Assembly (NCBI GenBank): GCA_028023455.1
Contig: JAQFVV010000319.1
Coordinates: 560,001 to 624,000 of the forward strand
Length of the DNA: 64,000 nucleotides
Direction: 5' to 3'
From: Epiperipatus broadwayi
Taxonomy: Eukaryota; Onychophora; Udeonychophora; Euonychophora; Peripatidae
The notes under the pieces were generated by a model that saw only the letters and a list, made by a program, of their open reading frames with translations, was not told the DNA's origin and ran no database searches. Numbering within the stretch: position 1 is the first letter of the stretch; each line of letters starts with the position of its first letter. The position numbers were made by a program, and so were the translations under genes. Shown here in pieces: positions 35,555 through 49,400 of the stretch.

Positions 35555-38500
35555 TGTGCCCTTTTGTATGGGTCACCATTTAAGTTTTGTGCTAATCTAG
35601 TAGAAAATTTTAAATTTAAGAAGTATTTTAAATGTGTGATGTTGACTTTGCTTGTGGTAATGTTACCATAAGTTTAATTAAAGCAATCTATGAGTATTTG
35701 ATATGTGAATTGTGTTGATATTGAGAAGATATTTAAAATGATGATGATTATGATGTAATACTGCATTAATAAATTTAATAACAAATGTTTAAAGCTAAAG
35801 TATTTAAAAGACAAGTTAAAATTAGACAAAGATATTTATTTAATTTAAAATATATGTTAAAAGTGAATAGAAATATTTTAAATTATAAGTACTTAAATTG
35901 AGATTAATATTTGATTTTAATCATATCAAATAATTATTTTAAAATCTGATATAATATCTTATTTATTTTTAAAAATAAATATTTATTTTAAAAAAGCAAT
36001 TGTTAAGTTTATTTTTAGGCAAGCGTTCTTGTGTTATAAAGAACAGATGTTATACACACACATGCGTGGAAGTTGTCTAATAAAGTTGCATAATTATTTT
36101 AAAAAAATCATGTTATAAAATTTATAAATAATACGTGAGTTATCACGAGATAAAAATAAAGATATTAATGTAAAATATTAAATCTGATTTTAAAAAAAAT
36201 ACTTTAAAAATATAACGTATTTAAAAAGATTTAGTTTATTTTAAATGATCTTATAAAAGTTAAGATTTAAATCAAGTGAGAAAGAATATTTCAAAAGAAT
36301 GTTTAATAGATTTAAATAAACGATAAATATTGTTTTGAAAGAATTTGATAAAATATTAAATATTAAATAAGTCATTATTTTATTTTTAATAGTGAGTTGA
36401 TAAATATGTAAATAAGCAAAGTTTGATTGTTTAAACGTACCAATCAGATAAGGAGTTTCTGGCAGTATATAAGCTGGATTCAATTGTTGAAGGGCTCTCT
36501 CTACAATAAAACTTCTAAGTCGTTTGTGCTATTGAGAAAATAGCTAAGTAAATTTATAAACGCTCTTAAGAATCAGTTTTAAAATCATAAGAGTGTTATT
36601 GTATATAATTTTATAATTTTAAATGATAAGTATGCAGTAGTAACTTAATAATTCCCTATTCGTCTTCTCAATATCGAAACTCAATTTACGTACAAATAAT
36701 CAATGGAAACATCACGTATCGGAGAAATATATCAGAAACTTTATGCTAGAAAAGTAACAGACGCTGGATTAGTACAGAAAACTATAAGATGGAGAAAAGT
36801 AGTATTTTGGACTATAAATAGTTTTAAAATTAAATTACTATTGTCTGTTATTAATAGATATTTTAAAGAAATAAAAATACTTCTGTAAAAAAAAGTATTT
36901 TTGACAAATTATAGAATTAAAGAATATCTTAAGTAAAGATATAAGAAACAGTAGTAAGTTTTAATAAATACTTGCCTTGTTAAGTCTTTGTGCTTAAAAG
37001 ATTAAATATTGACGATTTGAAAAGGCAAATAGATTATAAAGATGATTATTTAAAATCGTAATATAATAAGAGTATTATATTGTAGTAATCTAAAACGCTG
37101 GACGTTATAGATGGAAAAATTAATTCTTACCGGAATATGTTATTTATAAATGCGCAAGTAATACATGGATGTCCAAATCAAATCAAACTAAGCCAAGCAT
37201 GCCAAATTGATTAAAAAATTCAATTTAAATAATTTATAAACTATAAATTAATTTAGAAATAATAACTTTTAAACAATAATCTATGAAGAACTGGATCCAG
37301 AACTTATAAACTATTTTTTAATTTTATTTGTTTTCTTGTGGAACTTATTATTTTTAAAAAATAAACGTTATCATTTTTATTATAAACTTTCAAGAAACAC
37401 GTGATACAACGGAACAGGAAATAGTGTTTTATTGACTTTATACGTAGGATGTTTGTTAGAACTTTTATGGTAGAACAAAAGTCGTCGCTGGAATATGTAA
37501 TATAATTTTTTTATTTTATTTATTTAACATAAAATTTAAAATATTATTAAACTATTAAAAAGTAGGTTAGGTACATTTATTAAATAGTAACTTAAAAATA
37601 ATATAATAATTAATTACATAAATTTATTTTTATAATTAATATAACACGGAATATTCTAATGAATGTTTATGAGTGAAAATGTGAATGATTTTTTTTTATT
37701 TTATGAAGCTGCAAATTCCGAAGAATGCTGGATAGCAGATTGGACATTATTATTATTATGGTAAAAATATTGTATAATGATTTTTAATGAATTTAATATG
37801 TTTTTCTTTAGATCAACTGAATATTATGTTGTTGTAGAATGAATGGATAAATATTTTATGAAAACACATACATTATATTGGCAACGAACTTTATTAAAAT
37901 ATGCATAAGTTTTGATTTATAATATCAACATGATACAACATTACGGAAGAAGCTTAGAAGTAATTATATGATTCTTTCATAAATAATTTTGATATTTTTA
38001 TTTATGTTTAGTATTAGAATGATGTTTATTATTTATCTAAGTAATTATTTTATTTTTGCAATTTAGAAAAGGATTTTAAAAGTCTATATTTTTGTGTATT
38101 TTGTTTATTGAATAAGTTAAGTTACGTTTAGGTAGAAGCTTATATTTGGATTGAAAAGTTTACTAAGTATAAACGATGTAGTATAGGTAATTTGGATAAC
38201 GAATATTTTGTTTGAAGTTGATGTTTGTTTTCCGGAAATTTTGAATAAATTTAGAATGTGTTGTATAGATAGAAATTTATTAGAAAAGGTTAGTAAAGCA
38301 CATAAAGTAAAGTAATGATTTTTTTTACATAGAAAAGAATCATAGAATTTATCTAAGGTAATGCTTTATGAATTTAGAATTGATAAATGATTTAAATAAT
38401 AATATTTGAACAATAGAAATATATAATGCATATTTGATAAAACATATAACAGGAATTACATTAAGTAAAGTATAATTACAGTCAATTATTTGTTTTACAT

Positions 38501-39805
38501 TACAAAGATACATTAATTTTATAAAGCTATTAAGCAATGCTAATAATAAAGTGAATACATGATAATACATTATAAATGATAATATTTAATTAATGTAGTT
38601 ATTTAATAGGTAGAGCTACATTATGTACACATGCTACATAAATAGTCTTGACATATATTGTTATTTGTAGTAATTAAAGTACATTACTATTTATTTTAAA
38701 AAAATCTAAGTTTTGGAAAAACACACTGTAATATTATTAATATAGCATTTGAAGGAATGTAAAATTGCTTATTAAGTACATGAGTTAATAACAGTGTAAG
38801 CCTCTTATATTTGTATTTCTTATTTTTTATTTTATTTGTTGTCATAAATTCTAAACTGTAAATAGTGTAAATAAATTTTATTTGAAGTTATTGTAAATAA
38901 ATTTGTTAATTTGTTTTAAAAGTGTGTCGAGTTTCATTATTTTTCACCTCAGCATTTTGACATCAGATGATTTGAAATAAACATAATATTTGCACAAAAT
39001 GAATTTGTTATTATTATTTAGAATTGAATACCATATTTGCTTAACATTATTTTATAAGAATTGATTGACATGAACATAAATATTACAATGGTCATAAGAT
39101 GATTATAATGCACATTATAAGAATACAATATTGTTTATTGCCACAGATTATTAAGTATAAGATTTTGATCTATTTTAAAATGAAGATACCATATGAAATA
39201 AAAGATATACATATGATTGTTTATTTATTTAATGATTGATTATATCATAGAAATAGATGAGATTAAATTACACTTTAAGATTAGTATTATTTATTATTAT
39301 TATTATTAAAATAAGTTAGGTGTATTTAAGTTTGATATAAAATCCCACATCATACTTATTTACATAATTTATTATTATTTTAAAAACAGCTTAGAAGAAC
39401 CTGAGATTATTTAATTATATTTTAAGTTAAAAGTTAGGAATTATTTTAGTATTATTAAAGATAATTATTTCATTTAAAAGTCATAAGAATGCTATAGATG
39501 TAGTGGTAAGATGATAAGGTAGTGGTAGTATTCTTATGCCATTGAGACAGTATCTTGGGAGATATTGACTCAGTGTAAATCTGCTTATTACTTTGTAACT
39601 TTACTTCACAGTCTCATAATTTTATAAATACTTATTTAATTAGTATAATCTAGAACTATATTGATTTTGATAAGTGATAATAAATTTAATTAAGATATGA
39701 TAATATAAAAGTATATTAAAGATAGATATGCAAATTTTAATTAAGCATAATAATGTAACTGAGCTAGTTGTATTTTAAACTATTTTATATATCAAGAAGT
39801 AAGGG

Positions 39806-39809
<4 letters not shown>
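35555..39809 (+). repeat. Element B 3' LTR (4255 bp)
   Basis: Partner of 24412-28656. It ends GGGTATA where the 5' LTR has GGGTACA, so the terminal CA is changed or merges with the following TA run. Core promoter at 36441-36472 differs from the 5' copy. The 61-codon frame recurs at 36703-36888. Confidence 0.92.

Positions 39810-39891
<82 letters not shown>
39809..39891. repeat. (TA)n microsatellite, about 80 bp
   Basis: Uninterrupted TA run directly after the 3' LTR, the right half of the microsatellite that element B entered. Confidence 0.95.
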
Positions 39892-39894
<3 letters not shown>

Positions 39895-41817
39895 CAAAAA
39901 CTTACTAACAATATTGATTTTTAAATATTTTATTATACATCATTCTTTAAACTTTTTTTAAACTGTTGTTTTCCTATTAAATTATATATTTTATAAAATC
40001 CAAAATAGAAGATGCAACTGTTAATTGTCCAAAAATAATTAAAGAGTTAGAAACACTATTGTTTTAATCTGGGGAAGGTATTTTTAATTAAAGTTTTACT
40101 TAAAATAAAATGGGAATTAAAATTAAAGATTCTCTTTTATAAACATTATTGTCAAATTTATTTCTAATCTGGAAATAGATTTGAATATATTTTTGGAATG
40201 TTATCTAACAGTTGCATCTTTCAAAAACAATGGACAAAGAAATGTAAAATTTCTATTAGATTAAAAATTACATTTGAGCTAGAGATAAGTAATTAAAAGC
40301 ATTCCAGAAATACCTGGGCAGGAGTATAAAATGGCCAGATTTTAAATCACCAACAGATTAGTTACTATTGAAAGAACTTAACAGTTAACTGAATCCAAGC
40401 TGTTTTGAAATGTAAGCATAAAAATCTCATCAACTTTCTGACCCATGAGGGTCATCTTCCACTGCCATTATATCATGCTCCTGTAGAATGAAGTAAAAGC
40501 CCAACTGGAGAATTGTGGAATGCTGAAGAAAAGCTTGCTGTTATTTAAAAACCAATTGCCATGCATTAGCAGACTTTAAAATATGGACTCTTAAAATAGT
40601 GTAAGGTAAATTTTTAAGCTGCAAGTAAAACTAGTCTAACTAATCTCAAACTCTATTATCAAGACTTCTCCTAATGTATTATTTAACTTTATTTCTAATA
40701 TATAATATGTAAATTGCTCTCAAATAATTTCTATAAATTTAATTCGCTCTCATGAGCCATAACTTTCTTTAACTCTGGTGCAGTCATTTATTTATAAGTA
40801 TGTTTTTATTATTAATATGCCAATCTCAAGCAATCTGACAAGTTCAATTTCTAAAATCTTCTCTTTTTTAAGTAAACATTCATGAATTGAGATTATTAAT
40901 GTTTCCTTAAAATATAATGTATTGTTAATTAATACACTCACCTGATTGTTTTTACAAGTCAAAATTTAGTTTATGTTTTAGTGTAAAAATTTATTTGTTT
41001 TAACTCACAATTTTCTACCCAGGGAGAATCTAGAACTCAAGCTAATTAATGCTCTCAAATTGTTTAAAATATTATTTGTTCAATTCTGAAAGGGTGACTT
41101 ATTATTTGTTTTCTATATAACTGTTAGTTTTTTATATACTCTTAAAATATCAAATACAGAACTTAAATATTATTGTTATTAAAAATCAATGAAGGTGGGA
41201 TTGATTTACTTTAAATAGCAAAAAAGGAGAGGGTCAAATCTTAATGTATATTTTATTAAATGAAATTTAAATCTCTCTATATACATTCTAGTGGCATAAC
41301 ATCTTATTTATATAAATTATGGTATTCAAACTAGGGTCAATTATTTTTAAAGCAGTAAATATTATTCAATGTCATTAGTGACATTTACCCATACTGCTTT
41401 GTGATTATATATATGTGCTTCTTATTCTGGGGGTTAAAAGTTCAAACCCATAGATTTCTTCTCAAGCCTTTTCTTGAGGATAGTTAATCTTCCCAGGACT
41501 GTTTATTTTGTATAAAAGGCCTCTGGTGGTGATTCTAGTAAGTCTGGCACACACTATGCCTATCCACTTTCTCTATATACAGGACCTGCATGTTGGTGAC
41601 ATCCACAGCATGCCTTATCCACTTTTCTCTAAGCACTGCCCAAGAAGGGGCCTTAAATTTCATTTCATTCAGAAGCCCAACAGTTTCCTGTTAATTATTT
41701 GCCATTATGTCAGTACCACCCAAACTTTGTATTATTAATATTATTTCTTTTGCTTATGACCTAATTTTAGTGCTGTAATAATGTTAAAATTGCACTCTGC
41801 TCAATATATATATATAT
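39892..41817. other. Unassigned DNA with a possible PLE 3'-end remnant
   Basis: Around 40430-40480 the minus strand has GATGACCC, TCAT, GGGTCAGAAAG, a hairpin followed by GAAA that resembles 3' regions of PLE-type elements. No coding frame supports it. At 41508-41738 a 76-codon plus frame lies in less AT-rich DNA but has no known motif. AGTTCAAACCC near 41450 resembles a Pol III B box without an A box. Confidence 0.3.
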
Positions 41818-44026
41818 TGTAATGGGCACATACATACGTTACATTGTTTTTTTTATTAGTAAACATGAAAAGAATAAAAGTTCGCAAATAAAACTTTTTT
41901 TTTAAGAATTAAAAATTGAAAATTAAAATTCTATACTAAACTCATATATATAAAATCACACATTTAAAAAAATTATTAAAATAAAACATTATTAAAAATA
42001 GAAAAGGTATTTTAAAAACAAAAACTTATAAAGATTTAAAGATAAAAATATATCTAAGTTTGTACAAAACAAAGTAATTAATGTTATTGAAAAAATGGAA
42101 ATGATTAATTTAATTAGTCAAATGTAAACTAGCCTTGGGCATTTAAATGTATAAGCATGGTCAGATAGGAGAGAAAAACAATGGAATCGAACCTCAGCAA
42201 AAAAGACCATCACATCGATGACGTAATGTCCATTGGATCCTTAAGTTATGTATAAAAGAAGAAATTTGTAAATAAAAAGTGATTTTGGTTTAATTAATTA
42301 GAAGTTGGAGATGTGTTAAGTCAGAGAGTTGGAGGTGAAGGGATTGAAAGATGCACTTTCAATTCCTTCAGTTGTTATAAAAAAATGAAATGAAACATCG
42401 CTTTTCTTATACTGAGGACAACATGATCATCAGGGGATTTAACATGGTTTCCTAATGGCTTGCAATGGATAAAGAGGAATGTTTTAAAAATCGTAAGAAC
42501 TTTAAAAATATTTTGAAACACTAATGAACATTTGAAAACATTAAGAACTTTAAAATATAAACTTTCCCTGTATTTAAAAAAAAGTAGAAATAAATTCCTA
42601 TCTGACTAAAGTAAATTATTTGTTAATTAGTTATAATTTTATTTGATGTATTTCTTTTGTAAAATCATTTCCATTTATTTTTTTTGTTCTTTTAAGTTTT
42701 TATTATAATTTTTGTTTTTCGATAAATTAAACTATATAAATATTAAACTTAAGTTGGGCGTGAATGGCTATATAGATTTGTAAAGTTATATTAGGGGAGG
42801 GTAATCTTAGGTTATTTATTTCATAGTTGAATTAGGTCAATGGATTGGATATATTGGTGTAATTAGTAGATGTAGTACGAGATTTGCTATGGGCAGAATC
42901 GCTATTATAAGCCGCACACACTCATTTTGGCCTATGGAAGGAATTATAAGACAGAGACTGCATGTTCCTTTCTAAGGAGTTTTTTTATTGCTCTTATCAT
43001 CAGGTAGATGTAATATTCCTATCTGATGAGAGGCAATTTCTTCACTTAACCAAATGGTGCTGTTGTATTCATATTACATTGAACACATCGATATATCAGA
43101 TGGATTGATGTTGGTTTAGCTGCAAAATTTATGGCCTAAGGTTAAATAAGGGATAAATATTTTCTTTTCAAATGCAATCTATGTAATCTATTCATACTCG
43201 ACACTCTAAATAAAAATGCATTAAATTTAAGTTGGGTATAGACGCTTGCATCGGTTCATTATCTGTTAATTATGTTTTTGGTTTTCATATTTGATCAAAA
43301 TATATAGACATTCAGTAAATACTGATATCTTACAGTGAGTATCTAAGATGTATTTATTTTGGATGTCTTTTAAGTTATTGGTGTCTTGCGGCATCTTACA
43401 ATGAATGCCAATGGGTCTCTTGTATTCCCTCTGCAATTGATGTATCAATGACTTTGTATTTTGATCAGTTATGTTTATTTTGAAATGTTTTTAACCATGT
43501 AATCTATGTAACCGATCTGTACTCAACATTATAAAACAAACTTTCATAAATCTATCTGTGCAAACTTAATTAAAATGTAAACTTATAATATTACAAAAAC
43601 TAAAATGTAAATTTAAATTCTAAAATCAAATTAAAATCTAAAATAATCATACTAAAATAATAATGTAATATTTTAACACAGCATTATGCTGTTGCACATG
43701 CGCTTTGAAGATTTTAACTACAAATAATAATGTTAAATTTTATATATATGCACATAAATAAATGTTTGTATGTTAATTACTGGCAGTGGCTTATTTTATT
43801 CTTTTTTTTAAATATTCTTAGATAAGAATTTATTGTCAATATAAATCTCTGCTGTTCCACTGAGCTAGTGGCAATGGGCTAACGACCAGAATCAAAATAT
43901 ATAAAACAAAAAAAAAATTTTTTTTGACTTATGTATCTGCCTACTATATAAATTTTCTAGGTTCAAATGCCTAGTGGCGCCCTGTAGTGCAGATTATGTT
44001 AAGGCATCTTCTCTGGATCGTTATAA
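41818..44026 (-). repeat. Repeat R1, copy 3 (2.2 kb, divergent interior)
   Basis: On the minus strand it starts at 44026 with TTATAACGATCC and ends near 41818 with TGTAACG...CCCATTACA. It shares with copy 1 the first ~750 bp (AACAGCAGAGATTTATATT, the ATCGGTTACATAG region, CATTGTAAGATGCCGCAAG). The interior then differs and contains a second version of a segment around GCCCAACTTAAGTTTAAT. TA palindrome CAATATATAT...ATTG borders its left edge. The short 60-codon frame at 43266-43448 is chance reading. Confidence 0.75.
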
Positions 44027-44803
44027 TATATAAATGCCGAATATTATTAACTTTATTAATTTATAATGTTATTTCAATCTTCTTATAGAGTCCAACCATC
44101 GGGAAAATAATGTTTTCTTCTTACCAGTGCTAATTAACAGAATTTTCATTAAGTATTTTTGTCATATAATCAAATAACTTTTCAAATGTATTTTATTTAT
44201 TTTCATGACTGTAATGGCATGAAAATAGTTTATGTTATATCTGTAATGAATCCCAGAATGTTCCCTGAAGTAATATGTTAGTCACCATGTTTCAGAACCA
44301 TAAATCAAAGTGTTAATGGCAATACAATGTAATTCATTTTAATAGTTGTTTGTCATTTTAATATTGGACCCACCAAAGATGTGTGTTTATAATATATTAT
44401 TTAGCTAATAAAAGAGCATATGAGAAATAATAGCATGAATGACATTATGTAATTATATACCATTTGGTCAACCACTTGCTCATTCACGCACATACTAATG
44501 TATGCAATTAATTTATAAATGTATGTATACATAATTTGCCATTATATTAAACTATATTTTTATTGTCTGACTTATTTGAGTAGTTCAAATTCCTTTTTTT
44601 CCACCTCCACTTTGCTAGTAAGCCAGATTAATAATTAATTCTCATGTGCCATAATTGTTATGTTATCCATTAGGTGTTTGATCTAGGGCTTAGGGAGTGA
44701 GTTCGAATTCAGGCTGGTCCTGATGTAAATCTCAGGCTTGACTGGGTTTGAAATACATTTTGTGAGTTCCAGCTTATGTTAGATGGATAAACATGTTTTG
44801 ACC
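44027..44803. other. Unassigned DNA with a weak SINE-like motif
   Basis: GAGTTCGAATTC near 44700 is a fair Pol III B-box match, followed by CAGGCTGGTCCTG. No A box at the expected distance and no poly-A tail, so a tRNA-derived SINE is only a possibility. Confidence 0.25.
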
Positions 44804-44806
44804 GGT

Positions 44807-44850
<44 letters not shown>

Positions 44851-44874
44851 ATAAAAATATATATATATTCAGTT

Positions 44875-44921
<47 letters not shown>

Positions 44922-44932
44922 ACCTAACTGAA
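44804..44932. repeat. Double (TA)n palindrome
   Basis: TTCAGTTAGGTA (44868-44879) and TACCTAACTGAA (44921-44932) are perfect 12-bp inverted arms around a TA run. Just before, GTACAA and TTGTA flank another TA run (44806-44852). GGTACAA at 44804 also pairs with TTGTACC at 44917, so the two palindromes interlock. Confidence 0.9.
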
Positions 44933-46350
44933 GTTTCACTTAGTTCCAAAAGGAGCCAAAGGTTATCTTAGCTTAATCTTTTGGTTTGAAATTGTCTGAT
45001 TTTTAAAAAAGTAATAATGATAAAATGAAAATTAAATTAGTTAATGACTAAAATAGGATAATCTTGTATTGATTGTAATCATTATTGTATATTATAGAAT
45101 TATGTCTAAGTATTTGAAAAAAGATATATGAATTAGGTTGGTAAGAGATGCTAAATAATAATTGGAATTTTTTAAAAAAAAAGATATCAGAAATAGTTGT
45201 CAGTTTGTAAGTAATATTAAATGTATTATTGTGTAATCCATTTTAATGTCTAAAGAATGATAATTAGATATTATAAATAAGTTGGAATAATTAAGTAATA
45301 AATTTAAAAAAAAAATGATATATAAGTTTTTATTAAAAAATAACAATATTTGTTATTAGCTTTGTAGTTTAACATTCCAGTATAAAAATTATTTAGATTA
45401 AATATTTATTAACATTCTATTGTTGTAATTCTAAAAATAATTTTAAACAATTAATGTGAAGCCCAGATGTATGTGAGTATGTGCATGTACTGACATGGAA
45501 ACAAAAAAAGGAATTTAATTCCATATTGTTTAAAATAAGTAAATAAAACAAATATGTGGATAAAATTATTTAAATGAAATATTTATGGGTCTAATAAAGA
45601 GTATAACTTTAAATGTTATATTTATTACTATGGGTTGGATAAAATATTAAAAAATTATTGCACAATATTTGTTGATAAAATTTTGACTTTGCAGCTGAAG
45701 GTCACATGGTATGGAAAGATAATATTGATTACATCAGTAAATTGGTTTCACAGCTAGTTTGTCAGAATATTAAAATTTAATAAAAATAGCTTTTATTGGT
45801 TTTTAAATAAATTGTAGGAGGATGAAAAATTGTGAGATAAATGGAAAATCTAGGGGATCATTCAGTTGCTGATCTTATTTTGATTCAACTAGATTGGATC
45901 TTAAAATTTTGTTAATAAAAAAGTAATTTTATAAAACTTTATATTTGCTAAAAAAAATAATAATAAAAGTATATTTAAAATAATTATTTAAAAAATCGTC
46001 TTGTAAACATGAATTGCTGAAGCTAAAAGTAAGGTATTCCATTTTCTGACAAATTTTCATTACAATTGAGGCTTTAAAATTTACGGTAAAAACAAAAAAT
46101 ACAGCGTCTCATATTTCATTTACTTTTGATCTATTCATTTTTCTTTATTTAGAAGTAAAACTTAAATTATTAAGTATTGTTATGACTAAAGACTTTATTG
46201 CATTAGAATATAGTATATCTCCTATCAAATTAAAAATACACGTGGAGAAGAAATTTAAAAAAAAAAGACATTCAAACATTTTAAAATATTAAAATGGAAA
46301 TGCGTTAACGTCTTTATAAATTAGAAGTGACATTAAATTTAATACTTTAT
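44933..46350. other. Unassigned AT-rich DNA
   Basis: No gene or repeat recognised. Confidence 0.4.
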
Positions 46351-46353
46351 TAC

Positions 46354-46393
<40 letters not shown>

Positions 46394-46396
46394 GTA
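46351..46396. repeat. (AT)n palindrome with TACTTAA arms
   Basis: TACTTAA and TTAAGTA at the two ends of an AT run; the full 46 bp is a palindrome. Confidence 0.9.
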
Positions 46397-46412
46397 CATA
46401 AACGTATATAAA

Positions 46413-46420
46413 TGTTAAGA

Positions 46421-46454
<34 letters not shown>

Positions 46455-46462
46455 TCTTAACA
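46413..46462. repeat. (AT)n palindrome with 10-bp arms
   Basis: TGTTAAGAGC (46413-46422) and GCTCTTAACA (46453-46462) are perfect arms around 30 bp of AT repeat. Confidence 0.92.
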
Positions 46463-49400
46463 GAATAACGTTTCTGTGGACAATATGTAGTTTAAAATAC
46501 TAATTCTAGTTTATGCCAACAGTATGAAAAGAATTTGTTTGGAAGTAAAACTTTAAGAAAATTAAAAAATATTGTTAATGAACTTCTCTTTATCAAATGC
46601 ATACTGTTTTGTTATAATTGCCAGTACTTATAAGTAACCTTATGACCGTTGATTTTTGCTTATAAATGGAGGAATGTCTTAATTATAAAAAAGAATCTAC
46701 TCTTATGTTTAATAAATAAAAGGAAATTTGTTTAAAAAAAACAGAAATACATTTTAAATATTAAGAAACGTTTAAAAAAAGAGCTCTATTTAAAAAAAAA
46801 ATGCGTTTATCTAAAGAAAAATAGTGAAAGTTAACTAAAAATATATATTATAATTATTCCGTGTTTGAACCTAGGATTATAAATATAAAAACATGTACTC
46901 AGCTGAAGAATTTATTGTTTTTTCAATGCCGGCTTATTTTACTTATGCTTATTATACTTATGCTACTCAGTTGAATAATTTATTTTCCAGTGCCAACTTA
47001 TGTTTATGCTGACGATGTTTTATTATTTTAATATTTAAAATTATCTTTAAAGATAAAAGAAAGTGAACGTGTTTATATAAAGAACTACTGAACATTTTCG
47101 TTTGGAAATGATTGCCATGTATATAAATGTATTAGTTGAAGCTTCAAATTCAAATAGATATCTTAACCTGGATAAATTGTCTACACATTATGAAATGGAA
47201 AAATCATCACGGAGTCGAAATATGAACTTGAATTAATGTATTATTATTTTTTATGGTCTGCTTTATTGGTTTTTAAAAAAATGAAACCGTAAAAATATTT
47301 ATGCTATTAAATTTTTATGTAACACTTTTTGCATAAATATACAGGTAAACTAGAGTTATAATTTTAAAACGAAATATGTTTATCTAATGAGCAAATTCTT
47401 TTTGCCATTCTTAAGTAGATTTAGTTTATTTATCAAGCATTACACTAGCTAGTTTCTATTTAATAATTTTATTATAGAGATTTAAATATCACAGTTTTAT
47501 TTTCATATAAATGGGATGTTTTACTCAATTTTATTTTAAATTTACTTGAGAAGTTTATCAGAGAATATCCATTCATTTGTTTTATGAATGTTATATTAAG
47601 AATAATTACAAATATTTTATATTCATCGAGAAGTAAATATTCTTGCATTTAATTTACCATTTCAAAAGTCCACTAGTTACTATATTTTTAGCATTTAATA
47701 TTTTGTTATGTGTGCATTGTGCCTTGACTAGAATTTTATATGCATTTAAGTTTAAAGTATTTTCCACAGTAGTCAGTTGACACATAGTTTGCTTTGTTGG
47801 TTCGAACATTGGATATATGTTTTGTATTTTATAAATTTCTTGGAAATAACTTAGTAGTTTAAGTGAAGTATATATCTTGCTATTAGTTAGAATTTGTTAG
47901 CCTCAAGAGTTAGGCTTAATTTATAATTTTGAATATGCCTTATGGAGTCGAGGAAATCCTCCATCCTTATTGTATTTCCATGATTTGATAGTGCTTGTCC
48001 CCAAAAAGAAGGTATTGTTTTGTATTTTTCAGTGATGATGATCACATTTATAAGCATTGGAAATCCCACGAGAGGATTGTTCTTTTCTGGTGGGTGTTCC
48101 TGTTCCCAGATGTACTGTAGATGAATTCCAGACATCTTCTTTTCTGCCTCGAAGTTAGGTATTTTTGGAAGCCACCACATTTTTTTCCAGCTCTGAGGAA
48201 CCTAGTATTTTATATTTTTTGCCTATCATTCATGATGACTTAATGCTAATTCCACCACAGTAAGTGATGTTGCATTTGTTTTAGATTTGTGATGACAAGA
48301 TATGCTTGTTTGAGGAAATGTATTTCTTCAAGTAGTTGTAGCTAATTTAAGGCTCATAGGTATATCAATGTTTGAATTGTGTTGCTATGATAGTTTTATC
48401 ACACACAAGCTAACCAACAATAAGTTATATTTATTTTAAAGTATATTAAATATGCATATTGTATAAGTGGCAATTCGCACATAATAATTTAACATTTCAT
48501 CCAGGATTTTGCCGCTGGATTTGTAAGTCTGTTACATCATTATCTTTAAAACATTGAGGGAATAATTTTATGTGGACTAAAGTTGTTTTAAAAAATATAA
48601 CTGATCTCTGATGAATGATTGTCCCATACATTTAAGTTAGTTTTAATTTTAGTATTGGCTTAACTGATATAAAGATATATCTAGCTGTGATATTAGTTAT
48701 ATCCGTGAAACTAGTGATGATATTTTTAAAAAGTATTGTTGAAGATGCTTACTCCAACTTAGCGTTTGTTAAGTTGAGGAGTATAAAATTAAGCTTAGGG
48801 TTTTCAATATAAACATAGTTCTGTGTGTTATTCTGATTAGTAGATGACACAATAATGTTATTAATTAGTCCAAATAATTATATAAAATCTTAGTGCGGTA
48901 TTGGCACTGTTTGTATTTCACTATATTTATAAACATTTGTTCTCATTATTAATAAATCAAATTATTATTATTTCAAAAGTTTTGTTTGTTTGTTTTACTT
49001 TTATATGAAAATATATTATTGTCTTGGGTTCCAAGTTCATAAAGTCTTTAATTTTAAAGTTAATGAATCCACAAGTATATTCAAAGTTAATTAAATAGAG
49101 CTGATATTGTGTTGAAAATTAACAAACTATGTTAAAATAAATGATTCTCATATTGAATCACAAATACAGATAATTGCATTACAGCAGATGCATAATTAAA
49201 TACTTAGTTAAAAGTTTATTTTTTAAAAATTATCAGTATATCTTTCAGCGTAAAGATTATGCAATATCAGAATAATAATATTAGTACTTCAGAAGAATAT
49301 TTTAATTAATATTATTTTAAAAGCTGCACATTATCTTATATTTATTGCACATCATCTATCATCATCTTAAATCTTATATATTTAAAGAATTCTAATCCAT

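Larger units (their letters stand above)
24412..39809 (+). mobile_element. Ty3/Gypsy-type LTR retrotransposon, element B (apparently intact)
   Basis: 15.4 kb: two 4.25-kb LTRs around a 6.9-kb internal region with uninterrupted gag and pol, a lysine-type primer-binding site and a polypurine tract. There is no envelope frame. Both flanks are (TA)n, so the element entered a TA microsatellite and its target duplication cannot be set. The LTRs are close to identical (roughly 1 % different by eye) and both ORFs are open, so the insertion is young. It is a relative of element A. Confidence 0.93.

Noticed and set aside
40430-40480. Hairpin GACCC-TCAT-GGGTC followed by GAAA on the minus strand, as a second hammerhead
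   Set aside because: The core reads AAGAUGA with C3 and U4 replaced, and no NUH triplet or stem I is found in the right place.
41508-41738. 76-codon ORF as a host exon
   Set aside because: No splice sites, no recognised motif and no neighbouring exons. It lies in a region with possible repeat remnants.
43975-43990. Primer-binding site TGGCGCCCT inside R1 copy 3
   Set aside because: It is not preceded by an LTR end and lies only about 50 bp from the repeat terminus, with no internal region following.
44690-44720. tRNA gene or SINE from a B-box-like GAGTTCGAATTC
   Set aside because: No A box, cloverleaf or poly-A tail could be found around it.
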